From assembly GCF_000381925.1 (NCBI RefSeq), contig NZ_KB907307.1:1116001-1180000 (forward strand): 64,000 nucleotides of DNA. Direction: 5' to 3'. Positions 43,240-51,826 of the stretch are shown piece by piece (position 1 is the stretch's first letter; each line of letters begins with the position of its first letter). A program made the translations under genes and the position numbers. The notes below the pieces were generated by a model that did no database searches, had not been told where the DNA came from, and saw only the letters and a list, made by a program, of their open reading frames with translations. The DNA is from Nocardia sp. BMG111209. Its GTDB lineage: Bacteria > Actinomycetota > Actinomycetes > Mycobacteriales > Mycobacteriaceae.

Positions 43240-45918
43240 ATGACCATCGCCGACCGACCCGACGACTCGGCCGTGCCGACCGACCCGGCAGCCGCGTCCA
43301 CCGAATCGGGTGCCGCGCCGGACGATTCGCGCAACCAGCCGACCGACCCCGAGCCCGGCGCAACCCCACCGCCAACCGGCGCCACCGCCCCGGCCGCAGC
43401 GTCGACCGAAAACCCCGCCGCCACAACCGAACCCGACGGCGAACGCTCCACCCAAGCCCCGGCCGAACCCGACGGCAACCCCACCGCTTCCCCCGCGGCC
43501 GAACCCCACGGGAACGCCACCACCTCCGCCACGGCCGAATCCGAAGAGAACGCCACCACTTCGGCCGCGACCGAGCCCAAGGGGAACGCCACCGCTTCTG
43601 CTGCGACCGAATCCGAGGAGAACGTCACCACTTCGGCCGCGACCGAGCCCGAGGAGAACGCCACCGCTTCTGCTGCGACCGAATCCGAGGAGAACGCCAC
43701 CGCTTCTGCTGCGACCGAGTCCGAGGAGAACGCCACCTCGGACGCATCCGCTGATCCGGACCGTGCCGCTGGGGAAACCGATCCGGATACCCCGGATACC
43801 CCGGATACCCCGGATAGCGCTGCCGCGGAAGCCGATCCGGTCACCCAGGCCGGTGACGGCGAGGCCGACCGCTCGGACGCGGTGCCGGGTGCCACCCCGC
43901 CACACTCGGAAACCTCTGACGCTGCCGACGGAAGTGCCACCGCGTCACCCGCGCCGGACACCACCGCCCGAAGCGCCGCACAGTCACCCACGTCGGACTC
44001 CCCGGCGGAGTCCGACCTCGACCCCGCCGAAGCGGGAGCGGCCGCCGCAGTCGCCGACTCAACCGCCGCTCACGGATCGGAAGCAGTTACACCGGGGGCG
44101 GAAGCGAGCACTCCGACCGAATCCGGTCACCGGTCCGAGTCCGAGTCCCCGGACGACACCGCCGACGGCAAATCGGAGACGAAGCGCGCGGCCCCGGCCG
44201 CCGAGGTCGCCGCAGCCGCTGCGGGCGGTGCGACCACCGATGCCGACGGCTCGAAACCGACTGCGCCGGAACCGGAAACCGGCGACGCAGCGACCGACTC
44301 GAATGCCGGCACCGCGCCGACTGCGGGGGTCGCAGCGGCAGTTGCAGGGGCACGATCGAGCAATCGGGCCGCGGCCGCAGCCGACACGGCTTCGACCGAA
44401 GGTGTTGTGCCGCAGCCGGAAACGGGCGAGGCTTCCCCGGCTTCCCCGGGTGAACCCAGCGCGGACGCGACACCGACGGTCGTGATCCCGGCATCGGCAT
44501 CGGCATCGGCATCGGGTAACCCCGCTGCGCAGACACCGACTGCCGGATCGCCTCGAGGCGCGCAAGCGGATCCGAGCCGGGCACAGTCCGCCGCACAACC
44601 GAAACCGACCGGGGGAGCCGACGCGCCGACCGTCGTGATCCCGGCGGCCGCACGCCCCGCCGGTACCCCAGATCGTGCTGCCGCACTGTGGGAAACAGCG
44701 CGAACGCGGCGCGGAATGTGGGTACTCGCCGGGGCCGCCGCGGTAGTGGTGGTCGTGATCGTGGCGCTGGTGCTCGGCCTCTCCGGGGGCAGCAACACCA
44801 CCGCGCCCGCGGCGCAACGGCCGGGAGCGCCGGCCTCGAGCACTCACCCGGCCGTCCCCGCCGCGACGATCACGGTGCCCGCCGCGCAGCCGGGACCCGT
44901 TGCGCCACTGCCGATCACGGTGCAGGCCGCGGGCGGCACCCTGGTCGGTGTGACCGTGCACGGCCCGCACGGCGACGTCGCGGGCGCCCTCGCCGGAGAC
45001 AAGACCTCGTGGACGACCACCGAACCGCTGGACTACGCCGGTAGCTACACCGTCGTCGCCGACGCGGTGAACTCCGCGGGCGCGCACACCCAGCAGAACT
45101 TCACCGTCACCACCCTCGCCCCCCGCCGCACCGCCTACGCCAACGTCGTGCCCGCCCCGGACGTGGTGGCCGACACCGGGATCGGGGTCGGGCAGCCCAT
45201 GGTGTTCCAGTTCACCGCGCCGGTCGCCGACAAGGCCGAGGTGCAGAAACACCTGCACGTGACGATGACCCCGCCGCAGCCGGGCGCCTGGTACTGGGTC
45301 GACGACCGCGACGTGCACTTCCGCGGCCCCAACTACTGGCAGCCGGGCACGAAGATCCACATCCAGGCCGATGTGCTCGGCGTGGACCTGGGCGACGGTA
45401 TCTTCGGCGCCGAGAACTACGGGGCCGACTACACCGTCCACGACGCCTGGGTCGCCAAGGCCGACGGCAACACCGACCAGCTGACCATCTTCCAGAACGG
45501 CGTGCAGGTCAACGACATGGTGATGAGCCTCGGTGACCCCGGGCACCCCTCGCACGAGGGCCCGCACGTGATCTCCGGCAAACAGCCCTCGATCGTGATG
45601 GACTCCTGCACCTACGGGGTCTGCGCGGGCCAGTCCGGCTACTACAGCGAGACCGTCTATCTGGACCTGCGCATCTCCAACGACGGCGAATTCGTGCACT
45701 CCGCGCCCTGGTCGGTGAATCAGCAGGGCTCCAGCAACGTCTCGCACGGCTGCGTGAACCTGTCGCCCGCCAACGCGCAGTGGTTCTACGACCACTTCGG
45801 CATCGGCGACGTCGTGGAGATCGTCAACTCCGGCGGCCCGACGCTGCCGGTCTGGGACACCTACGGCGACTGGGAGGTCCCGTGGGACGTCTGGCAGGCG
45901 GGCAACGCCACCGACTGA
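43240..45918 (+). CDS. L,D-transpeptidase with 490-residue repetitive cytoplasmic arm
   Basis: A protein of 892 residues that forms 3-3 peptidoglycan cross-links. Residues 1 to about 490 are Ala/Glu/Thr/Ser/Pro rich, with six 12-residue repeats (ATESEENATASA type) at about 98-169 and DTPDTPDTPD. One helix follows at about 493-515 (MWVLAGAAAVVVV). Outside it are Ig-like domains (VGVTVHGPHGDVAGAL; VGQPMVFQFTAPV) and a YkuD catalytic domain with HSAPW and SHGCVNLSP, nucleophile C838. Mycobacterial Ldts carry only a short N-terminal tail, so the arm is exceptional. ATG 43240 is chosen; GTG 43222 is in frame. Confidence 0.92.
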   Translation: MTIADRPDDSAVPTDPAAASTESGAAPDDSRNQPTDPEPGATPPPTGATAPAAASTENPAATTEPDGERSTQAPAEPDGNPTASPAAEPHGNATTSATAESEENATTSAATEPKGNATASAATESEENVTTSAATEPEENATASAATESEENATASAATESEENATSDASADPDRAAGETDPDTPDTPDTPDSAAAEADPVTQAGDGEADRSDAVPGATPPHSETSDAADGSATASPAPDTTARSAAQSPTSDSPAESDLDPAEAGAAAAVADSTAAHGSEAVTPGAEASTPTESGHRSESESPDDTADGKSETKRAAPAAEVAAAAAGGATTDADGSKPTAPEPETGDAATDSNAGTAPTAGVAAAVAGARSSNRAAAAADTASTEGVVPQPETGEASPASPGEPSADATPTVVIPASASASASGNPAAQTPTAGSPRGAQADPSRAQSAAQPKPTGGADAPTVVIPAAARPAGTPDRAAALWETARTRRGMWVLAGAAAVVVVVIVALVLGLSGGSNTTAPAAQRPGAPASSTHPAVPAATITVPAAQPGPVAPLPITVQAAGGTLVGVTVHGPHGDVAGALAGDKTSWTTTEPLDYAGSYTVVADAVNSAGAHTQQNFTVTTLAPRRTAYANVVPAPDVVADTGIGVGQPMVFQFTAPVADKAEVQKHLHVTMTPPQPGAWYWVDDRDVHFRGPNYWQPGTKIHIQADVLGVDLGDGIFGAENYGADYTVHDAWVAKADGNTDQLTIFQNGVQVNDMVMSLGDPGHPSHEGPHVISGKQPSIVMDSCTYGVCAGQSGYYSETVYLDLRISNDGEFVHSAPWSVNQQGSSNVSHGCVNLSPANAQWFYDHFGIGDVVEIVNSGGPTLPVWDTYGDWEVPWDVWQAGNATD
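43531..43746 (+). repeat. Six 36-bp in-frame tandem repeats
   Basis: Units at 43531, 43567, 43603, 43639, 43675 and 43711 each encode a variant of ATESEENATASA. Units alternate between GAGCCC and GAATCC at codons 3-4, which suggests expansion as a 72-bp pair. A short 9-bp repeat encoding DTP units follows at about 43785-43812. Confidence 0.88.
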
Positions 45919-45934
45919 CCGGAACATGCCCGCA

Positions 45935-45965
45935 GGGAAAAATTGCCCTGTAGGAAATATTGCCC
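45935..45965 (+). promoter_or_regulatory. Tandem operator-like repeats ahead of a TetR gene
   Basis: GGGAAAAATTGCCC (45935-45948) and GGAAATATTGCCC (45953-45965) are direct repeats that are each near-palindromic (GG..AATATT..CC type). They are unusually A/T rich for this genome and lie 32 bases before the chosen TetR start. Confidence 0.5.
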
Positions 45966-45996
45966 AGCGGGCACCCGAATGCCTATGCTGGGGGAC

Positions 45997-46611
45997 ATGG
46001 CCGCATCGGTGCCTCCCGGTCTGCGGGAGCGCAAGAAACTCGACACCCGGATGGCGCTCAGCGATGCCGCGCTGATCCTGATGTTCGAGCGCGGCCTGGA
46101 CAATGTGGTGCGTGAGGACATCGCGGCACAGGCCGGGGTGTCCGTCCGCACCTTCACCAACTATTTCGCCAACAAGTACGAGGCCCTGGCCTACCGGCAG
46201 ATCGAGCGGATGCGCCGCACCGTCGAGGAGTTGCGCGCCCGCCCGGCCGGCGAACCGCTGTGGGAGGCCGTCACCGCCGCGGTCCTGGCGCCCCTGCTGG
46301 CCGACGGCGTCAACCGGCGGCCACCCACCCGCGAGCAACTGGCCGAGGCCGCCAAACTCACCGCCGTGCCCGAGGTGCACGCCGCGTTCACCCGGGAGGT
46401 GACCGGCGATCTCGTGGCCGCCGTCGCCGAACGCACCGGCACCGACGCCGAGCGCGACCTCTATCCGCGGCTGGTCGCGGGCGCCGTCGTCGTCGCCTAC
46501 CAGGCCGCCATCGAGGTCTACATCCGCGCGGAACCGCCTGTGTTCCTGACGGTTCCGTTGCAGGAGGCCTTCACCCGCATCGCCGCCGGGCTGCCCGACC
46601 CCTCGGCCTGA
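45997..46611 (+). CDS. TetR-family transcriptional regulator
   Basis: This repressor has 204 residues. The N-terminal helix-turn-helix reads ALILMFERGLDNVVREDIAAQAGVSVRTFTNYFANKYEAL. The C-terminal ligand domain is about 130 residues and typical of the family. ATG 45997 has a GGGGG stretch just upstream; ATGs at 45979 and 45985 are possible. It is co-directional with the FAD monooxygenase gene 95 bases downstream and is probably its regulator. Repeated A/T-rich boxes upstream suggest autoregulation. Confidence 0.9.
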   Translation: MAASVPPGLRERKKLDTRMALSDAALILMFERGLDNVVREDIAAQAGVSVRTFTNYFANKYEALAYRQIERMRRTVEELRARPAGEPLWEAVTAAVLAPLLADGVNRRPPTREQLAEAAKLTAVPEVHAAFTREVTGDLVAAVAERTGTDAERDLYPRLVAGAVVVAYQAAIEVYIRAEPPVFLTVPLQEAFTRIAAGLPDPSA

Positions 46612-46706
46612 CCGTACCCGGTCCCCGCGCGCCACCGGCCCGCCGGTCGCTGCGCCGTGCCCGGAATCACCGAAAACCCCTGCCCCACTGGAAAGGTGGC
46701 TTCGCC

Positions 46707-48218
46707 ATGCCCGAAAACAGCTGTGACATCATCATTTCCGGAGCCGGACCGAACGGCCTCATGCTCGCCTGCGAGCTCGCCCTCGCCGGGGTCGTGCCGA
46801 TCGTGCTCGAACGCACCCCCGGGCCCAGCACCGAGCAGAAGGCCAACGGCCTGGTCGGCTCGGTGGTCCGCGCGATGGACATGCGCGGCCTCTACCCCGG
46901 CACCCCGCCGCATCCGGTGCCCTCGCACCTGTTCAGCGCGATGACCCTGAATTTCGAAGGCCTGCACGACAATCCGATGTACCTGTGGCCGATCCCGCAA
47001 CCCGCCCTCACCGCACTGCTCGCCGAACGGGCCGCCGCCCTGGGCATCACGGTCCGCTGGGGACACGCCCTCACCGACGTCACCCAGGACGCCGACCGCG
47101 TCACCGCCACCGTCGCCGGGCCCACCGGCAACCGGACACTCACCGCCGCCAACCTGGTCGCCGCCGACGGCGGAAAGAGCCCGGTCCGCAAGCGATCCGG
47201 CATCGGCTTCCCCGGATTCACCGCCACCGACCGGATCTCGCGGCTGGGCAACGCCTCGGTACCCGCCGAACTGCGCACCGCCGACGGCGGCCTCGACGTG
47301 CCCGGCGCCGGTCGATTCCGCTTCGGCCACAACCGTGTCGAGCGCGGCATCTTCGTCTTCGCCGAACTGCAACCCGGCCGCGCGATCGTGTCCACCGTCG
47401 AACACCACGCCGACCCCGTCGACGAGAACACCCCGATGACGTTCGAGGAACTGCGCGACAGCGTCACCCGCGTCCTCGGCGCCGAACTCCCGATGCAACC
47501 GCTGCCCCCGGACATGGCCCCGGTACTGCGCCGCGTCGTCGGCCAGAACACCCGCCTGGCCGACCGCTACCGCGACGGCCGGATACTGCTGCTCGGCGAC
47601 GCCGCCCATGTGCACTCCGCGATGGGCGGACCGGGCCTCAACCTCGGCCTGCAGGACGCGCTCAACCTGGGCTGGAAACTCGCCGCCGAGGTCCGCGGCC
47701 GCGCACCGGCTGGCCTGCTCGACACCTACGAGAGCGAACGCCGTCCGGTCGCCGAACGGGTCATGATGCAGACCCTCGCGCAATCCGGGCTGGTCAACCC
47801 CGGCCCGGAGATCACCGCCCTGCGGCAGCTGTTCACCGAACTGCTCGACATCCCCGGCGTCGTCGAGCACCTCGCCGCCCTGATGGCCGGCGCCGACACC
47901 CGCTACGACACCGGCTGCGCCCACCCCCTGGCCGGCCACCTGGCCCCCGACCGCACCGTCGCCACCCCCGACGGCCCCCGCCGCCTCGCCGAACTACTGC
48001 ACCCCGCCCGCCCCCTGCTGCTCGACCCCACCGGCACCGCCCCCGCCACCGCCTGGTCCGACCGCGTCGACACCGTGACCGTCACCGGCGCCCCGGCCAT
48101 GCTGATCCGCCCCGACGGCTACATCGCCTGGGCCGCAACCGAATCCGACACCGACGGCCTGCACACGGCCCTGACCCGCTGGTTCGGCCCGGCCCACCAC
48201 CTCACCGCCGCCGGCTGA
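46707..48218 (+). CDS. FAD-dependent aromatic monooxygenase (PheA/TfdB type)
   Basis: A flavoprotein hydroxylase of 503 residues that inserts one oxygen atom into an aromatic or polyketide substrate using NAD(P)H. The FAD dinucleotide loop is ISGAGPNGLMLACELALAG, the middle motif is LVAADGGKSPVRK, and the second FAD motif is GRILLLGDAAHVHSAMGGPGLNLGLQDALNL. The C-terminal thioredoxin-like domain (RPLLLDPTG onward) is complete. This class often handles rifamycin-like drugs or phenols. The upstream TetR probably controls it. A strong hairpin follows the stop. Confidence 0.93.
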   Translation: MPENSCDIIISGAGPNGLMLACELALAGVVPIVLERTPGPSTEQKANGLVGSVVRAMDMRGLYPGTPPHPVPSHLFSAMTLNFEGLHDNPMYLWPIPQPALTALLAERAAALGITVRWGHALTDVTQDADRVTATVAGPTGNRTLTAANLVAADGGKSPVRKRSGIGFPGFTATDRISRLGNASVPAELRTADGGLDVPGAGRFRFGHNRVERGIFVFAELQPGRAIVSTVEHHADPVDENTPMTFEELRDSVTRVLGAELPMQPLPPDMAPVLRRVVGQNTRLADRYRDGRILLLGDAAHVHSAMGGPGLNLGLQDALNLGWKLAAEVRGRAPAGLLDTYESERRPVAERVMMQTLAQSGLVNPGPEITALRQLFTELLDIPGVVEHLAALMAGADTRYDTGCAHPLAGHLAPDRTVATPDGPRRLAELLHPARPLLLDPTGTAPATAWSDRVDTVTVTGAPAMLIRPDGYIAWAATESDTDGLHTALTRWFGPAHHLTAAG

Positions 48219-48225
48219 ACCGCCG

Positions 48226-48261
48226 CGCCGCCGGTGGACGTCACCCGGACCACCGGCGGCG
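48226..48261 (+). terminator. Hairpin terminator after the monooxygenase gene
   Basis: CGCCGCCGGTGG and CCACCGGCGGCG form a perfect 12-bp stem with a 12-base loop, 8 bases after the stop. Confidence 0.65.
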
Positions 48262-48379
48262 ATGCCCGCCACGCGGTCCCGGTGAGCTGCGGTCGAAAAC
48301 CGTTGCCCGACAGCCGATACGACGTCACGCCGGAGGCCGCGCAGCGCCGCGCGGCACCGATCACGCCGTGCGGAGTTGC

Positions 48380-49009
48380 TCACCGATCACCGGTACCGGC
48401 GACCGCGCCGATCACATGCATCAGATCCCGCAGATCGGCCTCGAATTCGGCGGTCAGGTCCACCGGCAGCCGCAGCCAGGGGGTCAACCGAGCGTGGCCG
48501 GTCAGCGGGCCGTCCGCCACCGCGCCGCGGCGGATCCGGCGATCGTCGGCGGCGGCGAACCGCCCGGACGCCTCCGAGGCCACGAACCCGAGCACGAAGG
48601 TGCTCACCAGCCGCTCCAGCCGCGGAACCTCCGCATCGGGCACCCCCGCCGCCAGCAACGCCGTATAGATCTCGTCGACGACCCGGGCGCCGTCGGGGGT
48701 GGTGGCCGGGCGGCTGAACAACAGCTGCGCCGCCCACGGATGCGAGCGGGCCAGCGCGCGGGCCGCGTGCGCGAGGGCGGTCAGCCGCCGATCCCACCGC
48801 AGATCCGCGGCGTCGGCGGGCAGCAGGCTCGCCAGCAGCCGCCCGACCAGCCCGTCCAGCAGCGCCGACTTGTCCGCGATGTGCCGGTACAGCGCCATCG
48901 GGGTCACCCCGACCCGGTCGGCCACCGCCCGCATCGACACCGCGTCCAGACCGTGCTCGTCGGCGATCGCGACGGCCGCGTCGAGGATCTCTTCCCGTCT
49001 GCCACTCAT
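48380..49009 (-). CDS. TetR-family regulator of the divergent ABC exporter
   Basis: This repressor has 209 residues. The helix-turn-helix region reads ILDAAVAIADEHGLDAVSMRAVADRVGVTPMALYRHIADKSALL. The C-terminal domain resembles the TetR_C_1-type ligand domain. The ATG at 49007-49009 is 32 bases from the divergent ABC gene, and the space between is filled by two 15-bp repeats. The arrangement indicates joint control of both promoters. Confidence 0.92.
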   Translation of the reverse strand: MSGRREEILDAAVAIADEHGLDAVSMRAVADRVGVTPMALYRHIADKSALLDGLVGRLLASLLPADAADLRWDRRLTALAHAARALARSHPWAAQLLFSRPATTPDGARVVDEIYTALLAAGVPDAEVPRLERLVSTFVLGFVASEASGRFAAADDRRIRRGAVADGPLTGHARLTPWLRLPVDLTAEFEADLRDLMHVIGAVAGTGDR

Positions 49010-49010
49010 G

Positions 49011-49040
49011 CGTATACAGTGTAGACGTATACAGCGTAGA
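49011..49040. promoter_or_regulatory. Two 15-bp operator repeats between TetR and ABC genes
   Basis: CGTATACAGTGTAGA (49011-49025) and CGTATACAGCGTAGA (49026-49040) are back-to-back direct repeats with one mismatch, each holding the palindrome GTATAC. They occupy the entire divergent gap between the two start codons. Confidence 0.65.
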
Positions 49041-49041
49041 C

Positions 49042-49929
49042 ATGAGGAAACGGGAGGCTGCCGTGCTCGTCGCGGAAGGTCTGGTGAAGCGCTACGGCGC
49101 CCACACCGCACTCGACGGATTCGACCTGACCGTGGCGCCCGGCGAGATCGCCGGGCTCATCGGCCACAACGGAGCCGGGAAGACCACCTTCGTGGAGATC
49201 GTCACCGGACTCGTCCGGCCCGACGCCGGGCAGATCCGCGTCGGCGGGCGCGACGCGGTGCGGGACGGACGCGCGGCCCGGCGGCTGCTCGGCGTCGCCC
49301 CCCAGGAATTCGCCCTCTACAACCGCGCCACCGCACGGGAGAACATCCGCCTGTTCGCCGGGCTCGCGGGCCTGCGCGGCCGGCGGTGCGAGGCCCGCGT
49401 CGCCGCCGTCCTCGACGAACTGCTGCTCGGCGAGGTGGCCGACGAACCCGCCGGCGTCCTGTCCGGCGGGCAGCGGCGGCGGGTGCAGGCCGCCACCGCC
49501 ATGGTCGCCGCACCCCCGCTGCTGCTGCTCGACGAACCCACCGCCGGTGCCGACCCCGACACCCGCACCGCCCTGCTCGCCGCCGTCCGGGCCCGCGCCG
49601 CCGCGGGCACCGCCGTCCTCTATACCACCCACTACCTGCCCGAACTGGCCGACCTCGGCGCCACCCTGGCCCTCGCGCGCGCCGGGCGCATCGTCGCCCG
49701 CGGCACCCAGCGCGAACTCACCGGCGACCTGCCCGGCGAACTGCGCGTCACCTTCGCCGACCCGGCCGAACCCGCACTGCGCCTGCGCACCCGCGACCCC
49801 GCCGCCGACCTCGCCGCGCTGCTGGCCACCGGCCGCACCCCCGCCACCGTCGACGTGCGCCGCCCCGACCTGGACGACCTCTACCGCGCCCTCGCCACCG
49901 ATCCGGAGACCGACCGTGCCGTTGCCTGA
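49042..49929 (+). CDS. ABC exporter ATP-binding protein (DrrA-like)
   Basis: This ATPase subunit has 295 residues. Walker A is IGHNGAGKTT, the Q-loop region is GVAPQEFALYNRATARENI, the signature LSGGQRRRVQAATAMV, Walker B LLLLDEPTAGADPDT, and the switch is TTHYL. A C-terminal extension of about 80 residues is typical of the drug/antibiotic export class. ATG 49042 directly follows the operator repeats, so translation would be leaderless. GTG 49063, with a GGGAGG site six bases upstream, is an alternative start. It overlaps the permease by 14 bp. Confidence 0.92.
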   Translation: MRKREAAVLVAEGLVKRYGAHTALDGFDLTVAPGEIAGLIGHNGAGKTTFVEIVTGLVRPDAGQIRVGGRDAVRDGRAARRLLGVAPQEFALYNRATARENIRLFAGLAGLRGRRCEARVAAVLDELLLGEVADEPAGVLSGGQRRRVQAATAMVAAPPLLLLDEPTAGADPDTRTALLAAVRARAAAGTAVLYTTHYLPELADLGATLALARAGRIVARGTQRELTGDLPGELRVTFADPAEPALRLRTRDPAADLAALLATGRTPATVDVRRPDLDDLYRALATDPETDRAVA

Positions 49930-50677
49930 AACCTTCACCCGCACAACCACTCTCGTACGCCACAACCTCCTGCTGGTGCGCCGGGAACCCGGTCCGATCC
50001 TGAGCCGGATGATCCTGCCCCTGGTGTTCCTCACCCTGCTGCGGCCGCTGTACACCGCCGCCCAGGGCCCCGGCGCCGGCACCGAACAGGCCGTCGTGGG
50101 AACCGTCGTCACCTTCTCGCTGCTGGCCCTGAGCATCTCCGGCAGCGCGATCCTCACCGAGCGGCTCGCCCGCACCTGGGACCGGCTGCGCGCGGGCTCG
50201 GCCCATCCGGTGGAACTGTTCGCCGGCAAGGCCGTTCCCGCGTTCACCGCGCTGCTGGCCCAGCAGGCGCTCATCGTCGGATTCGCGATCGCCGTGCTGG
50301 GCCTGCGCCCGCAGCACTACGGCCTGCTGGCCGCGGTGCTGCTCAGCTGGAGCGTCACCCTGCTGGGCCTGGGCACCCTGCTCGGCGTACTGGCCCGCAG
50401 TATGGGTGAACTGTCGGCGGCCTACGACATCGGCGGCATGCTGTTCAGCAGCCTCGGCGGGGCACTGGTCCCGCTGGCGGTCCTCCCGCACTGGGTCGCC
50501 GTCGTCGCCCCGATCTCACCGGGCTACTGGGCCGCGCGCGGCCTGCACGCCGCCCTCGCCGGCGACGCCACCGCCACGCTCACCACCTGCGCCACCCTGC
50601 TCACCCTCGGGACGACCTGCGCGATCGCCGCGGCGCTACGGCTGCGCGGCCGCAGCAGCCGGCTCGTCGCCCTCTGA
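49916..50677 (+). CDS. ABC-2 type permease of a drug exporter
   Basis: This membrane subunit has 253 residues and about six helices. The N-terminal amphipathic part reads LVRHNLLLVRREPGPILSRMILPLVFL. The family signature region is RTWDRLRAGSAHPVELFAGKAVPAF, and MGELSAAYDIGGMLFSSLGGALVPL follows. With the preceding ATPase it forms a half-transporter pair, expected to act as a dimer. The GTG start lies inside the ATPase coding end, so the two are coupled. Export of a drug or metabolite sensed by the TetR is the natural role. Confidence 0.9.
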   Translation: MPLPETFTRTTTLVRHNLLLVRREPGPILSRMILPLVFLTLLRPLYTAAQGPGAGTEQAVVGTVVTFSLLALSISGSAILTERLARTWDRLRAGSAHPVELFAGKAVPAFTALLAQQALIVGFAIAVLGLRPQHYGLLAAVLLSWSVTLLGLGTLLGVLARSMGELSAAYDIGGMLFSSLGGALVPLAVLPHWVAVVAPISPGYWAARGLHAALAGDATATLTTCATLLTLGTTCAIAAALRLRGRSSRLVAL

Positions 50678-50719
50678 ACCCGGTGACCGCGATCACTGCG
50701 CGGGCACCGGCGGATCGGT

Positions 50720-50725
50720 TAGCCT
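50720..50725 (+). promoter_or_regulatory. Predicted -10 element of the fluoride riboswitch transcript
   Basis: TAGCCT, with a transcription start expected about 6 bases later at about 50731. That is directly where the riboswitch fold begins. Confidence 0.45.
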
Positions 50726-50733
50726 GTTCCGGT

Positions 50734-50802
50734 GCGGCGGTGGGGCTCGCCGCTTCCGGGTATCTCCGGAACAACCGTGACGGTGTCACCAACAGTCCCT
50801 AC
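50734..50802 (+). promoter_or_regulatory. Fluoride (crcB-type) riboswitch
   Basis: GCGGCG and CGCCGC close a loop containing GTGGGGCT. A second hairpin is TTCCGG with CCGGAA (50754-50771). The element ends with GTCCCTAC, able to pair GGGG/C in the first loop as the pseudoknot of the fluoride riboswitch, and matches the conserved CCTAC end. Two crcB genes, the known target class, follow directly. The call rests on fold and context by eye, not a covariance model. Confidence 0.6.
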
Positions 50803-50838
50803 TTGACCAGCAGTCCTGTGTTCGAGTAGGAGTCCGTC

Positions 50839-51354
50839 GTGCCCGAAAACCGTCCGCCCCGGCCCGTCGATCCCGATATCGACCTCCACATCCCCGCCCA
50901 GCGCGGCGAACTCGCGCGCGAACACGGCGCGGTCCTCGCGGTGATCGCCGTCGGCGGCGGTCTCGGCGCACTGGCCCGCTTCGGCATCGCGCAACTGTTG
51001 CCCACCCGGCCCGGCGCCTTCCCGTGGGGCACCTTCGTCACCAACGTCGCCGGCTGCTTCGCCATCGGCGTGCTCATGGTGTTCGTCACCGAGACCGCGT
51101 CGGTGCACCGGCTGGTCCGGCCGTTCCTCGGCGTCGGGGTCCTCGGCGGATTCACCACCTTCTCCACCTACGCCGTCGAGACCCGCGGCCTGCTGCAACC
51201 CGGCACGGCGCCACTGGCATTCGGATATCTCGCCGGCACCGTCGCCGCCGCACTGCTCGCCGTGTACGCCGGGGTCGCCCTCGGCCGCGCGGTCCTGCCG
51301 ATCGCCGCCGGCCCGGACCGGCTCACCACCCGCACCGAGGAGAACGCCTCGTGA
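50839..51354 (+). CDS. crcB: Fluoride exporter CrcB/Fluc, subunit 1
   Basis: This four-helix fluoride channel/exporter subunit has 171 residues. The family pattern is GGGLGALARFGIAQ, then FPWGTFVTNVAGCFAIG, then GVLGGFTTFSTYAVE with the polar Phe/Thr/Ser track. An extra hydrophilic N-terminal arm of about 30 residues is present. The GTG at 50839 has an AGGAG site 9 bases upstream. The stop overlaps the next GTG. Actinobacteria and Firmicutes usually have two Fluc chains that form a heterodimer, as seems likely here. Expression is probably fluoride-inducible through the riboswitch. Confidence 0.95.
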   Translation: MPENRPPRPVDPDIDLHIPAQRGELAREHGAVLAVIAVGGGLGALARFGIAQLLPTRPGAFPWGTFVTNVAGCFAIGVLMVFVTETASVHRLVRPFLGVGVLGGFTTFSTYAVETRGLLQPGTAPLAFGYLAGTVAAALLAVYAGVALGRAVLPIAAGPDRLTTRTEENAS

Positions 51355-51710
51355 CCGTCGTCCTCGTCCTCCTCGGCGCCATGGTCGGCGCACCCGCCCG
51401 CTACCTCACCGACCGGGCCGTGCAGGCCCGCCACGACAGCGTGTTCCCGTGGGGCACCCTCACCGTCAACGTGATCGGCTGCCTGATCCTCGGCGCACTC
51501 GGCGCCGCCGCCGGCCGCCCCGAACTGGCCCTGCTCGGCACCGGATTCTGCGGCGCGCTCACCACCTACAGCACCTTCGGCTACGAGACGATCCGGCTGC
51601 TGGAACAGCGCAGCCACTTCTACGCGGTGATGAACGTGGCCGTCAGCATCATCGCCGGTCTCGGCGCCGCGCTGGCCGGCTACGCCGCCGCCGCGGCGAT
51701 CGCGGGCTGA
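51351..51710 (+). CDS. crcB: Fluoride exporter CrcB/Fluc, subunit 2
   Basis: The second Fluc subunit has 119 residues. It carries VGAPARYLTDRAVQ, FPWGTLTVNVIGCLILG and FCGALTTYSTFGYET. It is shorter than subunit 1, close to the minimal length of the family. The GTG overlaps the TGA of subunit 1, giving coupled translation and equal amounts of the two antiparallel chains. Confidence 0.95.
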   Translation: MTVVLVLLGAMVGAPARYLTDRAVQARHDSVFPWGTLTVNVIGCLILGALGAAAGRPELALLGTGFCGALTTYSTFGYETIRLLEQRSHFYAVMNVAVSIIAGLGAALAGYAAAAAIAG

Positions 51711-51826
51711 CCGGTCGCCCCCACCCGCGCCGATCCTGCATTACCCTCGAAACCACTGTCGGTGGCGGGCGGCAGCCGATCACCGTGCCGCGCATGCCGA
51801 TCGATCCAGGACCACGAGGTGTGCCG

